Shown: positions 15,401-23,701 of the stretch, piece after piece
Position numbering within the stretch: the stretch's first letter is position 1
Layout: each line of letters opens with the position of its first letter
Origin: an uncultured bacterium
GTDB taxonomy: Bacteria > Verrucomicrobiota > Lentisphaeria > Victivallales > Victivallaceae
DNA length: 37,758 nt
NCBI GenBank assembly: GCA_900551245.1
Contig: URVC01000043.1
Span: 1 to 37,758, forward strand
Direction: 5' to 3'
Position numbers and translations under genes: made by a program
The notes under the pieces: model-generated
Told to the model about the DNA's origin: nothing
The model's input: the letters and a program-made list of their open reading frames with translations, nothing else
The model's database searches: none

Positions 15401-17532
15401 TTTGACGTTCTCCATTCATCGGTGAATGTTCCGGCGAGGCGGTAGGAAATCATATGTTCCCCCACTTTGCGCATGGCGTCGACAAACTCCCAGTAAGGAG
15501 TGTCTGTGTTGTCCACGACGCCGATGGCGAAGTTTTCTCCGTCGCCGCGACCGGTCAGCGGCTGATCCCGCCAGCAGAAGTGGTGCATCCCGACGATCTG
15601 CGGATGGAGCAGCGCCCCCTGCAGCAGCCGGGTATAGGCATGGGCGCGGTCGTTCTGATCGACTCCCGCCGGACGGCTGTCGGCGTTGAAGGTGCCGCGA
15701 TCAAGGACTGCGACATGAAATTCGCTGATCAGGATCGGCTTGTCATCCGGCAGTCCCTGCCGCCGGAAGCCGTCGACACTCCACGTGTAGGTGTTGCAGG
15801 CTACCACGTCGCAGTATTTCGCCGCTGCCTGATAGAGTTCAGGCAGCTGGTCGATGTGGAATCGCGAACCGAAGTAGAGCCGGTTTGGAGCACAGCGTTT
15901 CACTGCATCGCGGCAGATCCGGTAGAAGCGGTCGATGAAAGCGGTGTTGAATTGCAGCAGATCTTCGTAAGAACGTTCCGCATCGGGTAGCTCCCGAGAC
16001 CTGAGAATTGCGTTCCAGTCGGGGTAGCTGCTTGCCCAGCGCTCGTTGAGCAGGTCGATCGCCTGATACTTTGTTTTGAGCATGTTCACAAAGGCTGCCT
16101 TGGCGGGCAGCTCGGCGGGTGAGACCAGCACAGCGCGTGCCGCAGCGGTACGGTCCCCCCATTTGATCTCATTGATCAGGAAGAAGCCGATGCACCAGGG
16201 ATCATCCTTCGCCGCAGCGATAACCTTCGAGTCGCCCCGTTTTGCCAGCGCCTCGGCGAACTTGGGATCCCAGGGATCCCAGATCCCCATCGGCAGCCCC
16301 GGCACCGGTTTGATTGTACGCCGGTAGTTGACCAGGCCGAAATCCAGTGTGTAGGGCGTGCGCCGTTCCGCGAGGATTTCCGGATCGCTCCAGCAGCCGA
16401 TGGTGTTCAGGCCCCATGCGGCGAAGCGGTCGGCGACCACAGACGGATACTGTTTGCGGAATTCCGGACCGTATTTTCGCTTCAAATTGTCTTCGGCGAA
16501 ATCGAGCATGCCGCCGGGGCGCCGTACCGCCGCCTTTTCATACCAGAAGGAATGACGCTCCTTCGCCTTCGCCTGCGTGGTGACGGCGTTGACGCCGTGC
16601 GAGAAGAAAAGCCGTCCTTCCGGGTCGACGAGGAACCATTTCCCCTCGTATTTCGTCACGTAGAACGCCCCGGTCGCCTTCAACTGCGGTCCGGCTGCCC
16701 ATCCGCCGTACTTGTTCCAGCCGGCGGGGCGGGGTTGGTTGAATTTTCTCTCCCGTTCAATGGCGCGGGAGAAGTCGCTGTCGGTGTGAATCTTATCCGG
16801 CCAGTCGGCATGTACATACTGCCCGTAGCGATCGATGAAGGGGAAGAATTTTTCCGGATCGTTTACCGGCGCTCCCGGTCCCCGGTACGGTCTGGCGAGC
16901 CGGATGTTGCCGACGCGATAGTGGACCGACTGATTTCGGGAGAAGCCGCGCAGATTGTGCCCCCAGAAGATCAGTGCGTCAACCCGGCGGGGATCGACAT
17001 TCTTATGGCCGAAGATTCCCGGCGGTGTGGCGCGGAGTCCATCGATGCGGCACCGGGTGAATTCATCCGCCTGCGGGTAGTAGAAGCGGAGTGTCCGTTT
17101 CTCGCCGGGATTGAGCGCGAATCCGCTGTTGTTGGCAATTTCGTAGCGTCCGACCAGCGGATTGGTAATCCGGACTGAGAGGATCATCTGCTGATCGTGA
17201 TCCATGTTCTCGATGTCGGCGTAGAGATGCTCGTAGCCGGAGAGATTCCAGTAACGCTCTCCCTCCGGTGGCGGCAGCAGAATGCCGGGATTGTCGAGTG
17301 TCACGTCGGAGATGGTGACGTCGAGCACCCATCCTGCGGAATTTTTTTCCTTGCGGATCTTCACCTTGTCGGAGTGGACCACTTTCGGTGTCACCCAGAG
17401 CGGCGGACCGAAATCGATCACCTGAATCTTCGAAATGTCGTAAGTTTCCAGATCGACCAGCGGTTTTTCCGCACCGACGGCGAGAGTCAGCGCAGCGACG
17501 AGTGCTGCTGCGGTGAGTGTTGTCTTCAGCAT
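15397..17532 (-). CDS. GH50-like (beta-agarase family) secreted glycoside hydrolase, copy 2
   Basis: A 711-residue exported enzyme. The ATG at 17532 is preceded by GGAGG and yields a signal peptide (about 1-21, 'LTAAALVAALTLAVGA'). An N-terminal carbohydrate-binding-like beta-sandwich (about 25-215) precedes the barrel, which holds the same markers as its neighbour ('WNKYGGWAAGPQLKATGAF', 'GKWFLVDPEGRLFFSHGVNAV'). Acid/base is Glu455 ('GFFLINEIKWG') and nucleophile Glu604 ('ILISEFHVAV'). Compared with the other two copies it has a longer N-domain and 'LINE' in place of 'IGNE/VGNE'. It lies 33 bp after the pseudopilin gene and overlaps the next GH50 gene by 4 bp. Substrate unproven. Confidence 0.8.
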   Translation of the reverse strand: MLKTTLTAAALVAALTLAVGAEKPLVDLETYDISKIQVIDFGPPLWVTPKVVHSDKVKIRKEKNSAGWVLDVTISDVTLDNPGILLPPPEGERYWNLSGYEHLYADIENMDHDQQMILSVRITNPLVGRYEIANNSGFALNPGEKRTLRFYYPQADEFTRCRIDGLRATPPGIFGHKNVDPRRVDALIFWGHNLRGFSRNQSVHYRVGNIRLARPYRGPGAPVNDPEKFFPFIDRYGQYVHADWPDKIHTDSDFSRAIERERKFNQPRPAGWNKYGGWAAGPQLKATGAFYVTKYEGKWFLVDPEGRLFFSHGVNAVTTQAKAKERHSFWYEKAAVRRPGGMLDFAEDNLKRKYGPEFRKQYPSVVADRFAAWGLNTIGCWSDPEILAERRTPYTLDFGLVNYRRTIKPVPGLPMGIWDPWDPKFAEALAKRGDSKVIAAAKDDPWCIGFFLINEIKWGDRTAAARAVLVSPAELPAKAAFVNMLKTKYQAIDLLNERWASSYPDWNAILRSRELPDAERSYEDLLQFNTAFIDRFYRICRDAVKRCAPNRLYFGSRFHIDQLPELYQAAAKYCDVVACNTYTWSVDGFRRQGLPDDKPILISEFHVAVLDRGTFNADSRPAGVDQNDRAHAYTRLLQGALLHPQIVGMHHFCWRDQPLTGRGDGENFAIGVVDNTDTPYWEFVDAMRKVGEHMISYRLAGTFTDEWRTSK

Positions 17533-17565
17533 GGTTCCTCCTATGGTGTACAATGGATTGAATTC

Positions 17566-18291
17566 CTATGGAATCAGATTGGCATTCCGGTCGGCGTATT
17601 TGTTGAAGTCCATATCGCGGAGGTCGTTCAGTGTTTTGCTTTCCGTATGGCCGTCGGCGAAGGCGATGTTGGCGGTGTTGAGATGTCCCAGCCAGATTGC
17701 GGTGTCCTGCGAAAGCAGACTCTGTGGACTGAAGCACCAGGAGGTGCGGCCTTTGTTGGTACCGGCAACCAGCGCTGTGTCGGCAAAGAGAAGCACCTCC
17801 GACGGACGGCGCATCCGGTGCAGAATGTAATAGCGCCCTTTTACGGAACCGCCCTCCTTGTATTCGGCGGTGAAGCGCCCGAGCCGGTCGGCATGATCCT
17901 TGTAATAGAGCGTGGAGGTGAAGTGGTCTACCTGACCGTAGGAGTCCCATGAGAAGACCGAAACCCCGTTTCCGGCGGTATAATCGGACATGTTGGGATT
18001 GGAGGGGCAGCGCCGCATTTCCAGCGGCAGGATCCGCATGATCCAGCCGACCGCTCCGTAGTGCGGCAGCAGATAGGAGTTGTACCAGGTCCGGTTGACG
18101 ATTGCCCCGCCGTAACTGTCGGCGTAGAAGATGTGCGCCTTCATCGTCTGCGAAAGCCGGTTGATGCACTCGCTCTTCCGCCCCGCCTCCCGCGCCCGGT
18201 TGAGCGCGGGCAGCAGCATCCCCGCCAGAATGGCGATGATCGCAATTACGATGAGAAGTTCAATCAGAGTAAAATTTCTGCCTCGTTTCAC
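17566..18291 (-). CDS. Pseudopilin-like protein, N-methylation domain and H-X9-DG motif
   Basis: A 241-residue protein starting at GTG, with GGAG 8 bases upstream. The N-terminus (MKRGRNFTLIELLIVIAIIA) is a type IV prepilin leader: cut before Phe7, which is N-methylated, with Glu at +5, followed by a hydrophobic helix to about residue 30. The C-terminal domain ends with His-X9-Asp-Gly ('GHLNTANIAFADGH'), the mark of the prepilin-type processing-associated family common in Lentisphaerota and Planctomycetota. It leads an operon with two GH50-like enzymes, under its own promoter and opposite a GntR/LacI regulator. Function is unknown; proposals include surface display or glycan capture. A peptidase and assembly ATPase must be encoded elsewhere. 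Confidence 0.9.
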   Translation of the reverse strand: MKRGRNFTLIELLIVIAIIAILAGMLLPALNRAREAGRKSECINRLSQTMKAHIFYADSYGGAIVNRTWYNSYLLPHYGAVGWIMRILPLEMRRCPSNPNMSDYTAGNGVSVFSWDSYGQVDHFTSTLYYKDHADRLGRFTAEYKEGGSVKGRYYILHRMRRPSEVLLFADTALVAGTNKGRTSWCFSPQSLLSQDTAIWLGHLNTANIAFADGHTESKTLNDLRDMDFNKYADRNANLIP

Positions 18292-18348
18292 GGTCTGGAC
18301 TCCTTATCTTTGGAAATCGTCTTCCGGCTCCCGATTTTCTTTGTTGTA

Positions 18349-18376
18349 ATTATACCGGAAAAAATGGTAAAGTCAA
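18349..18376 (-). promoter_or_regulatory. Strong predicted promoter of the pseudopilin/GH50 operon
   Basis: On the minus strand TTGACT (18371-18376) and a perfect TATAAT (18349-18354) are spaced by 16 bases, giving a leader of about 50 bases before the GTG at 18291. A TACCAT element (18364-18369, minus strand) lies in the spacer, as expected for a repressor site. Confidence 0.7.
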
Positions 18377-18436
18377 CTGTTTTTGATACCATAATCATAA
18401 TTTTTTTAAAGAAAAATGCTTGATTAGTACCATAAT
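18364..18436. repeat. Three TACCAT elements, probable operators
   Basis: TACCATAAT occurs as a direct repeat at 18387-18395 and 18428-18436 on the plus strand, 41 bases apart (about four helical turns), and TACCAT at 18364-18369 on the minus strand. Two of the three sit inside the spacers of the divergent promoters. The arrangement fits looping or cooperative binding by the neighbouring regulator. Confidence 0.5.
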
Positions 18437-18447
18437 TGAATTATAGT
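18420..18447 (+). promoter_or_regulatory. Predicted promoter of the divergent GntR/LacI-type regulator
   Basis: TTGATT (18420-18425), 16 bases, TATAGT (18442-18447). A TACCATAAT element (18428-18436) lies between the two boxes, suggesting autoregulation by the gene product. The start codon is 45 bases after the -10. Confidence 0.6.
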
Positions 18448-18491
18448 ATTAAACAGAGAGAAAACCGACAGGATTTTTTACGAGACAGACC

Positions 18492-19697
18492 ATGGAACGG
18501 ATTATTCCGGAGTTCGATCTGGAGCTGGAGGAGGGGCGGCAGCGCTGTTCCGCCGGGGAGTTCTGCGACCGGCTGCGGCGGTTTCTGCGGCGGGAGAGCC
18601 GCTCCTTTCCGGAGGGAGGCGCGCTGGCGCCGGAGCGGCAGGTGGCGGCGCGCTACGGAATCGGTCGGGGAACCGTCCACAAGGCGTATGAACAGCTCGC
18701 TTCCGAAGGGCTGCTGCGGCGGCGGGAGAACGGCCGCTGTTATCTCGTCTGTCCCGCCGGGGAGGAGGGATTCCCCTGTATCGGCATCATCCTGCCGCGC
18801 CGGTTCGAGGAGTACTACGCGCCGGAGAGCCTGTCCGGGCCGATGTCGCAGGGCTATTACAACGGATTCGCCGGGGAGGCGGGGCGGCGCGGATTCGCCA
18901 CGGTGCCGCTTTTCCCACCGGCTCCGGAGGCTTCCCGTGAAGAGCTCCGGCGATGGATCGACACCGTTCTGCCGCGACTGGCCGGAATTCTCCACCTCGG
19001 CGATCGCGGATATGAGGCCGATCCGGTGCTGGAACTGATTTTCCGTCAGGAGAAGATTCCGCAGATTCTGCTCTGCGGTGAGGTGAACTACCCGTATGTC
19101 ACGAGCGTTTCATTCGATCACGATCTGTTGGCGGAAACTCTGCTCGATTTTCTGCGGTCGCTCGGTCATCGAAGGATCGGCCTCTGTCTGGCGGCTGCCT
19201 GCCGGGAACATCATCTCTGCTGTTATGATCTTACCGGTTCTCCGCAGGCAATGGAGTTGTTTGCCCGGTATGGAGTGAAGATTCCGGAAGAAGCCTGTCT
19301 TTATTTTTCACAGCCGGCAGACTTGGAGAGACAGCTGTTGAAACTGTTGGAACAGGAGGATTGTCCCACTGCATTCTGGTGCCGGAACGATATTTGTGCC
19401 CGGGAACTGACCGCCGCGATCCGCCGGATCGGATACCGGGTTCCGGAAGATTTTACTGTGATTGGCTCTCGAGGGCAGGCTACCCCCGATCCGGGGGCCG
19501 CCGAGCTTACGTCTCTGCTTTGCTCGCGTGAGGAGATCGGCCGTCTGGCCGCTGAAACGCTGATCCGCAAGATTCAGGTGCCGACTCTGGTGGTCCCCCG
19601 GCGTCTCGGCACGCCGGTGAAACTCTGCGTGCGGGATACCAGCGGCCCCGCGGCGGACCGGCGCAACCGCTCTCAGGAACTGGATATGTTCCTCTGA
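18492..19697 (+). CDS. GntR/LacI hybrid transcriptional regulator, locus 1
   Basis: A 401-residue regulator. Residues about 20-90 form a GntR-type winged helix ('LAPERQVAARYGIGRGTVHKAYEQLASEGLLRRRENGRCY'). Residues about 95-390 are a LacI-type periplasmic-binding-like sensor ('IGIILPRRF...HLGDRG...FDHDLLAETLLDFLRSLGHRRIGLCLA...AFWCRNDI'). This AraR-like layout usually represses sugar genes until a mono- or disaccharide binds. The usual LacI 'GFDD' near the ligand site is replaced by 'GSRGQ', so its effector contacts may differ. It diverges from the pseudopilin/GH50 operon, the obvious target. The ATG has only a weak Shine-Dalgarno. It is a paralogue of the regulator at 23757-24974. Confidence 0.88.
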   Translation: MERIIPEFDLELEEGRQRCSAGEFCDRLRRFLRRESRSFPEGGALAPERQVAARYGIGRGTVHKAYEQLASEGLLRRRENGRCYLVCPAGEEGFPCIGIILPRRFEEYYAPESLSGPMSQGYYNGFAGEAGRRGFATVPLFPPAPEASREELRRWIDTVLPRLAGILHLGDRGYEADPVLELIFRQEKIPQILLCGEVNYPYVTSVSFDHDLLAETLLDFLRSLGHRRIGLCLAAACREHHLCCYDLTGSPQAMELFARYGVKIPEEACLYFSQPADLERQLLKLLEQEDCPTAFWCRNDICARELTAAIRRIGYRVPEDFTVIGSRGQATPDPGAAELTSLLCSREEIGRLAAETLIRKIQVPTLVVPRRLGTPVKLCVRDTSGPAADRRNRSQELDMFL

Positions 19698-19701
19698 ACA
19701 G

Positions 19702-19738
19702 AAAAAAACGGGCGGGAATGCGTCTGCACTCCCGCCCG
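19702..19738 (-). terminator. Rho-independent terminator of the serS operon
   Basis: A hairpin (19709-19738) pairs 12 of 13 positions around a 4-base GTCT loop and is followed on the minus strand by seven T (19702-19708). It lies 21 bp past the serS stop. On the plus strand the run would be A, so it mainly ends minus-strand transcription. Confidence 0.92.
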
Positions 19739-19759
19739 GAATTGCAATTCTGCTTTCCT

Positions 19760-21007
19760 TTACTTCTTCGCCGGTTCGATCCGGTCGAAGCCGCAGAACG
19801 GACGGAGCACCTCCGGCACGATGACTGTGCCGTCCTCCTGCTGGAAGTTCTCCATGATCGCAATCAGCACCCGGTCGGTCACCGCCGTCGCACTGATGGT
19901 GTGGACGTAGTCGCGGGTGTCACCATCCTTGTAGCGGATGTTCAGCCGGCGGCTCTGGAAACTGGTCAGGTTGGTGTTGCTGGTGACCTCGCGGTAGGCG
20001 CCGAATCCGGCGAACCATGCCTCGATGTCATACTTCTTGTACCCCGGCGCGCCGAGGTCGCCGACGCAGACGTTGACCACGTGGTAGGGGATCCCCAGCT
20101 GCTGGAGGATGTATTCCTCGTTCGCCAGGCAGAATTCGTGGTATTTCGGCGAATCCTCCGGCTTGCAGAAGATGATCTGCTCGACCTTGTGGAACTGGTG
20201 CACGCGGAAGATCCCCCGCGCCGCCTTGCCGTAGCTGCCCGCCTCGGTGCGGAAGCAGGGGGTGAAGGCGGTGTAGCAGAGCGGAAGTTTCGCCCCGTCG
20301 AGCACGTCGTCGGCGTGGTAGCCGACCAGCGTCTGCTCCGAAGTCCCGATGAGAGCGAGATCCTCCCCTTCGATGTTGTAGGTCTGATCGGCGAAGAACG
20401 GCAGATAACCGGTGCCGAAGAGGGTGCGCTCCTTCGCGAGGCAGGGGGTCATGAACATCGTGAAGCCGCGTTCGACCAGCACCCGCTGTACCCAGAAGTA
20501 GAGCGACTGGGCCAGAATCGCCCCTTTGCCCTTCCAGTAGTAGAATCCGGCCTGCGCCACCTTGGCGCCGCGCGGAATGTCGAGGATGTCGAGCAGTTCG
20601 CCCAGCTCCTGATGGTCGCGGATCTTGAAGTCAAAGGTCGGAATTTTGCCGACTTTCTTGATTTCGACATTGCCGGTGTCGTCCTGCCCGTCCGGCACAT
20701 CCGGCGCGAGCATGTTCGGCATGCGGATCAGGATCTGATGCATCTGCTCCTGAAGCCCGGCCAGCGTCTCCTCCTTGGAAGAGAGCACCGTCTTGAGCTG
20801 TTTGACCTGCTCGCGGGCGGCGGGATCCTTGGCGCACTCCTTGCTGAGCCGGTTGCGTTCGGCTCGGAGCGCCTCCGACTCCTGCGAGAGACGGCGCGCT
20901 TCGGCGTCGAGCTTGAGCAGACCGTCAATATCCACCTCGAAACCGCGGCGGATACAGTTGGCGCGAACGAGTTCGCTGTTCTCACGAATAAATTTGATAT
21001 CGATCAT
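19760..21007 (-). CDS. serS: Seryl-tRNA synthetase
   Basis: A 415-residue class II aminoacyl-tRNA synthetase that charges tRNA-Ser with serine. An N-terminal antiparallel coiled coil (about 30-100, for the tRNA-Ser long arm) precedes the catalytic domain. Visible are 'GTSEQTL' (serine pocket, 221-227), motif 2 'CFRTEAGSYGKAARG' with Arg253 (251-265), 'SNTNLTSFQSRRL' (343-355) and motif 3 'TDRVLIAIMENFQ' with Arg379, then 'VPEVLRPF'. Motif 3 has TDR where AVGR is usual, and the pocket has TSEQ rather than TAEV; the key Arg and Glu are kept. GGAGAGGACCCAAA precedes the ATG. It lies 18 bp after the RpiB-GlyA gene, so enzymes that make and use serine are co-transcribed. Confidence 0.96.
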   Translation of the reverse strand: MIDIKFIRENSELVRANCIRRGFEVDIDGLLKLDAEARRLSQESEALRAERNRLSKECAKDPAAREQVKQLKTVLSSKEETLAGLQEQMHQILIRMPNMLAPDVPDGQDDTGNVEIKKVGKIPTFDFKIRDHQELGELLDILDIPRGAKVAQAGFYYWKGKGAILAQSLYFWVQRVLVERGFTMFMTPCLAKERTLFGTGYLPFFADQTYNIEGEDLALIGTSEQTLVGYHADDVLDGAKLPLCYTAFTPCFRTEAGSYGKAARGIFRVHQFHKVEQIIFCKPEDSPKYHEFCLANEEYILQQLGIPYHVVNVCVGDLGAPGYKKYDIEAWFAGFGAYREVTSNTNLTSFQSRRLNIRYKDGDTRDYVHTISATAVTDRVLIAIMENFQQEDGTVIVPEVLRPFCGFDRIEPAKK

Positions 21008-21025
21008 TTTGGGTCCTCTCCGGAA

Positions 21026-22744
21026 TTAAAAACAGGGCATCGGGAAATCCGCCATGAACTCCTTGACCTCGTTGCCGAGGGCGCGGAGCGCGGCCTCATC
21101 CTCGCGCAGTTCGACGCCGCGTTCGATGAAGTCGGCCACCTTGACCATCTCCGCCTCCTTGAGCCCGCGGGTGGTCACCGCCGGGGTTCCGACCCGGATG
21201 CCGCTGGTGACGAAGGGTTTCTCCGGATCGAAGGGGATCATGTTCTTGTTGACGGTGATCCGGGCCAGGTCGAGCGCGTTGGCGACCACTTTGCCGGTGG
21301 CGTGTTTCGGCCGCAGGTCGATCAGCATGAGATGGTTGTCGGTGCCGCCGGAAACGATCCGGAACCCGCGGCGGACCAGCTCGGCCGAAAGTTTCGCCGC
21401 GTTGAGCTTGACCTGGAGCTGATAGGCCTTGAAGGCCGGCGTGAGCGCTTCGCCGAAGCAGACCGCCTTGGCCGCGATCACATGCTCGAGCGGGCCGCCC
21501 TGCATGCCGGGGAACACCTTGGAGTTGATCGCCTTGATGTACTCTTCGCGGCAGAGGATCAGGCCGCCGCGCGGTCCGCGCAGCGTCTTGTGGGTGGTGG
21601 TGGTGACCACGTCGCAGTAGGGAACCGGGTTCGGATGTTCTCCGGCGGCGACCAGTCCGGCGATGTGCGCCATGTCGACGAAGAGCTTGGCCCCGACCAG
21701 ATTGGCGATCGCCCGCAGACGGGCGAAGTCGATCACCCGCGGATAGGCGGAGGCGCCGGCGAGGATCATCTTCGGCTTGTGTTCGACGGCGAGACGTTCC
21801 ACTTCGTCGTAGTCGATCATTTCGGTCTCGCGGTTGACGCCGTAAGGAACGATGTTGTAGAGCATGCCGGAGAAGTTCAGCGGATGCCCGTGGGTCAGGT
21901 GGCCGCCGTGGTCGAGGCTCATCGACAGCACCGTGTCGCCGGGCTGGCAGAGCGCCATGTAGACCGCCTGGTTGGCGGCGCTGCCGGAGTGGGGCTGGAC
22001 ATTTGCGGCTTCCGCGCCGAAGAGTTTCTTCACCCGTTCGATGGCGAGCGACTCCATCTGGTCGATGAATTCGCAGCCGTTGTAGTAGCGCTTGCCCGGG
22101 TAGCCTTCGGCGTATTTGTTGGTCAGCACCGATCCCTGCGCGGCGCGTACCGCACACGAGGCGAAGTTTTCGCTGGCGATGAGTTCAATGCCGTCGGCCT
22201 GCCGTTCCGCTTCGTGGTCGATGATCGCGGCAACTTCGGGATCGGCGGCGCGCACCGCGGCGATGTCGTCGTAGGTGTTGGTTTCGAGCTTGATCAGGCG
22301 GCGGACATGCCGTTCGTCGCCGCTGAACGGCGCGTTGAACCAGCTTTCGATGACCGGTTTCATGCCGGCGAAATCGAGCGAGTCACCGGGCAGAACCAGC
22401 ACGTTCGAGCAGTTGTGAGTCCGGCTCTTCTTCGCGAGTTCCACGTTGTCTGCGACGACGGCGCGGACGCCGTGGACGCGGTTGGCGAGGATTCCCATGC
22501 CGACGCCGGAGCGGCAGATCAGGATGCCGCACTCGGCTTCGCCGCGGGCGATGGCCCGGGCCACCGGAGCGCCGAAGTCGGAGTAGTCATCCGTGGTGTC
22601 AAAGGAGAAGGGACCGCAGTCGATCACCTTTGCTCCGCGGGATTCCAGCCAGGCGGCCAGCTCCGCTTTCTGAGAAAAACCGCCGTGGTCGGTGCCGATG
22701 GCAACCCGGAGGGATTTGCCGTACCAGTCGATGATCTGAACCAT
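21026..22744 (-). CDS. RpiB-GlyA fusion: ribose-5-phosphate isomerase B / serine hydroxymethyltransferase
   Basis: A 572-residue fusion. Residues about 1-145 are an RpiB-type isomerase (ribose-5-P to ribulose-5-P): 'GTDHGG' (Asp19, His20), 'GILICRSGVGMGILANR' with catalytic Cys77, and 'SRTHNCSNVLVL' with His110. The usual Cys-Gly-Thr-Gly is Cys-Arg-Ser-Gly. Residues about 150-572 are a full PLP-dependent serine hydroxymethyltransferase: 'LIASENFAS', 'TNKYAEGYPGKRYYNGCE', PLP-lysine Lys386 in 'TTTTHKTLRGPRGG', 'VFPGMQGGP' and the terminal 'FPMP'. Separate ywlE-rpiB-glyA neighbours are common in Firmicutes; here rpiB and glyA share one frame, seen as continuous sequence with no internal stop. 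GGAG lies 10 bases before the ATG. Confidence 0.93.
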   Translation of the reverse strand: MVQIIDWYGKSLRVAIGTDHGGFSQKAELAAWLESRGAKVIDCGPFSFDTTDDYSDFGAPVARAIARGEAECGILICRSGVGMGILANRVHGVRAVVADNVELAKKSRTHNCSNVLVLPGDSLDFAGMKPVIESWFNAPFSGDERHVRRLIKLETNTYDDIAAVRAADPEVAAIIDHEAERQADGIELIASENFASCAVRAAQGSVLTNKYAEGYPGKRYYNGCEFIDQMESLAIERVKKLFGAEAANVQPHSGSAANQAVYMALCQPGDTVLSMSLDHGGHLTHGHPLNFSGMLYNIVPYGVNRETEMIDYDEVERLAVEHKPKMILAGASAYPRVIDFARLRAIANLVGAKLFVDMAHIAGLVAAGEHPNPVPYCDVVTTTTHKTLRGPRGGLILCREEYIKAINSKVFPGMQGGPLEHVIAAKAVCFGEALTPAFKAYQLQVKLNAAKLSAELVRRGFRIVSGGTDNHLMLIDLRPKHATGKVVANALDLARITVNKNMIPFDPEKPFVTSGIRVGTPAVTTRGLKEAEMVKVADFIERGVELREDEAALRALGNEVKEFMADFPMPCF

Positions 22745-22790
22745 AAATGTTGTTCTCCTTGCAAAAAGATAATGTGAGTTGTTGATTCGC

Positions 22791-23234
22791 TTATCGAAAT
22801 AGCTGTTTTGCCAGATTTTCCAGAGCCGGTTTCATCCGGGCGAACACCGCCCGGTAACATGCGTCGCTGCCGCCGAAGGGATCGGGCACATCGCCGCCGC
22901 CGTCGAAGTCGAGCAGCAGATGGACCTTGGAAGCCGCATCCGGCGCCAGAGCGAGGACCGCCTGCCGGTGGGACGCGGTCATGGCGACGATGAGGTCCGA
23001 TTCCGCGGCCAGGGCCGGGGTGAGACTGCGGGAGCGGAAGCGGCTGCTGTCGATGTTGAGCGCCTGCATCACGCTTGCGGCGCCGCGGGAGACCGTTCCG
23101 CCGTCTCCGGTGCAGGTTCCGGCGGAGCGGACGAGAAAATCGCTCCGGCCCGCCCGGCGGCAGAGGTCGTCGAAGTACAGTTCCGCCATGGGACTCCGGC
23201 AGCTGTTGCCGGTGCAAACGAAGAGAATCCGCAT
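22791..23234 (-). CDS. Low-molecular-weight protein phosphatase (YwlE/LMW-PTP family)
   Basis: A 147-residue cytosolic phosphatase. The P-loop CTGNSCRS (C7, R13, S14) and the general acid Asp118 in 'DPFGGS' are intact. At position 11 of the loop it has Ser; the arginine phosphatase YwlE has Thr and tyrosine phosphatases usually a hydrophobic residue, so it leans to the YwlE side without proof. It opens the operon with RpiB-GlyA and serS, the same order as ywlE-rpiB-glyA in Bacillus relatives. GGAGG precedes the ATG by 10 bases. Confidence 0.9.
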   Translation of the reverse strand: MRILFVCTGNSCRSPMAELYFDDLCRRAGRSDFLVRSAGTCTGDGGTVSRGAASVMQALNIDSSRFRSRSLTPALAAESDLIVAMTASHRQAVLALAPDAASKVHLLLDFDGGGDVPDPFGGSDACYRAVFARMKPALENLAKQLFR

Positions 23235-23275
23235 CGATGTAGCTCCTCCCGGATCGGTTTGACGTCGTATCCGAT

Positions 23276-23304
23276 AATATACATCGTTCTTTCGTGTTTT
23301 TAAA
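23276..23304 (-). promoter_or_regulatory. Predicted promoter of the phosphatase/rpiB-glyA/serS operon
   Basis: On the minus strand TTTAAA (23299-23304), 17 bases, TATATT (23276-23281); the start codon is 42 bases beyond the -10. The -35 is a weak match. Confidence 0.45.
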
Positions 23305-23653
23305 GCAGTTTCGCGCAGATTCCGGCGAATTCATTGAGAAGTCGGCTCGAATCGCTTCGTGCACGGCCATCGATTGATCTGCAGTTGAGGCAACTGCAAT
23401 CTGCCGCGGAATGTTTTTTCTGGAGAGTGTGTCGCCGCTCTGCGGCGGGCAGTTGCTGAAATTTGTGTTTCAGCGTGCTCGCAATGTTCACTTCTGCTGC
23501 TATGCGTCGAGACAGATGCGGCACACCTCTGCTGTACCGTGCGTCCTATTCCTGTAAGATTCGCGCCAGGTATGTCATGGGGGCTGTTGAAAAAATACAG
23601 TATCATCTTCAGAAACGGCATGCCTGACTTTTCTGCCCGAAATGAATTGTTTA
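23305..23653. other. Intergenic DNA without a recognisable gene
   Basis: Between the divergent phosphatase and the second regulator lie about 520 bases. Apart from the two promoters and the inverted repeat listed separately I see no start with a ribosome site and no domain in any frame; open frames here lack recognisable protein character. It could be a decayed gene or a long leader. Confidence 0.4.
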
Positions 23654-23670
23654 CAATAGAAACCCTATTG
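23654..23670. repeat. Inverted repeat upstream of the locus-2 regulator promoter
   Basis: CAATAG-AAACC-CTATTG, a perfect 6-bp inverted repeat with a 5-base centre, ending about 31 bases upstream of the -35 box at 23702. It is a plausible activator or repressor site; low certainty. Confidence 0.3.
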
Positions 23671-23701
23671 GCAATAACAACTGCAGATTTTGAAAATTCA
23701 G

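Noticed and set aside
19718..22777. A plus-strand open frame of over 1000 codons opposite serS and rpiB-glyA
   Set aside because: It is a GC-rich antisense shadow of two unmistakable genes; its translation is Arg/Gly/Val/Asp-rich with no domain, and there is no ribosome site.
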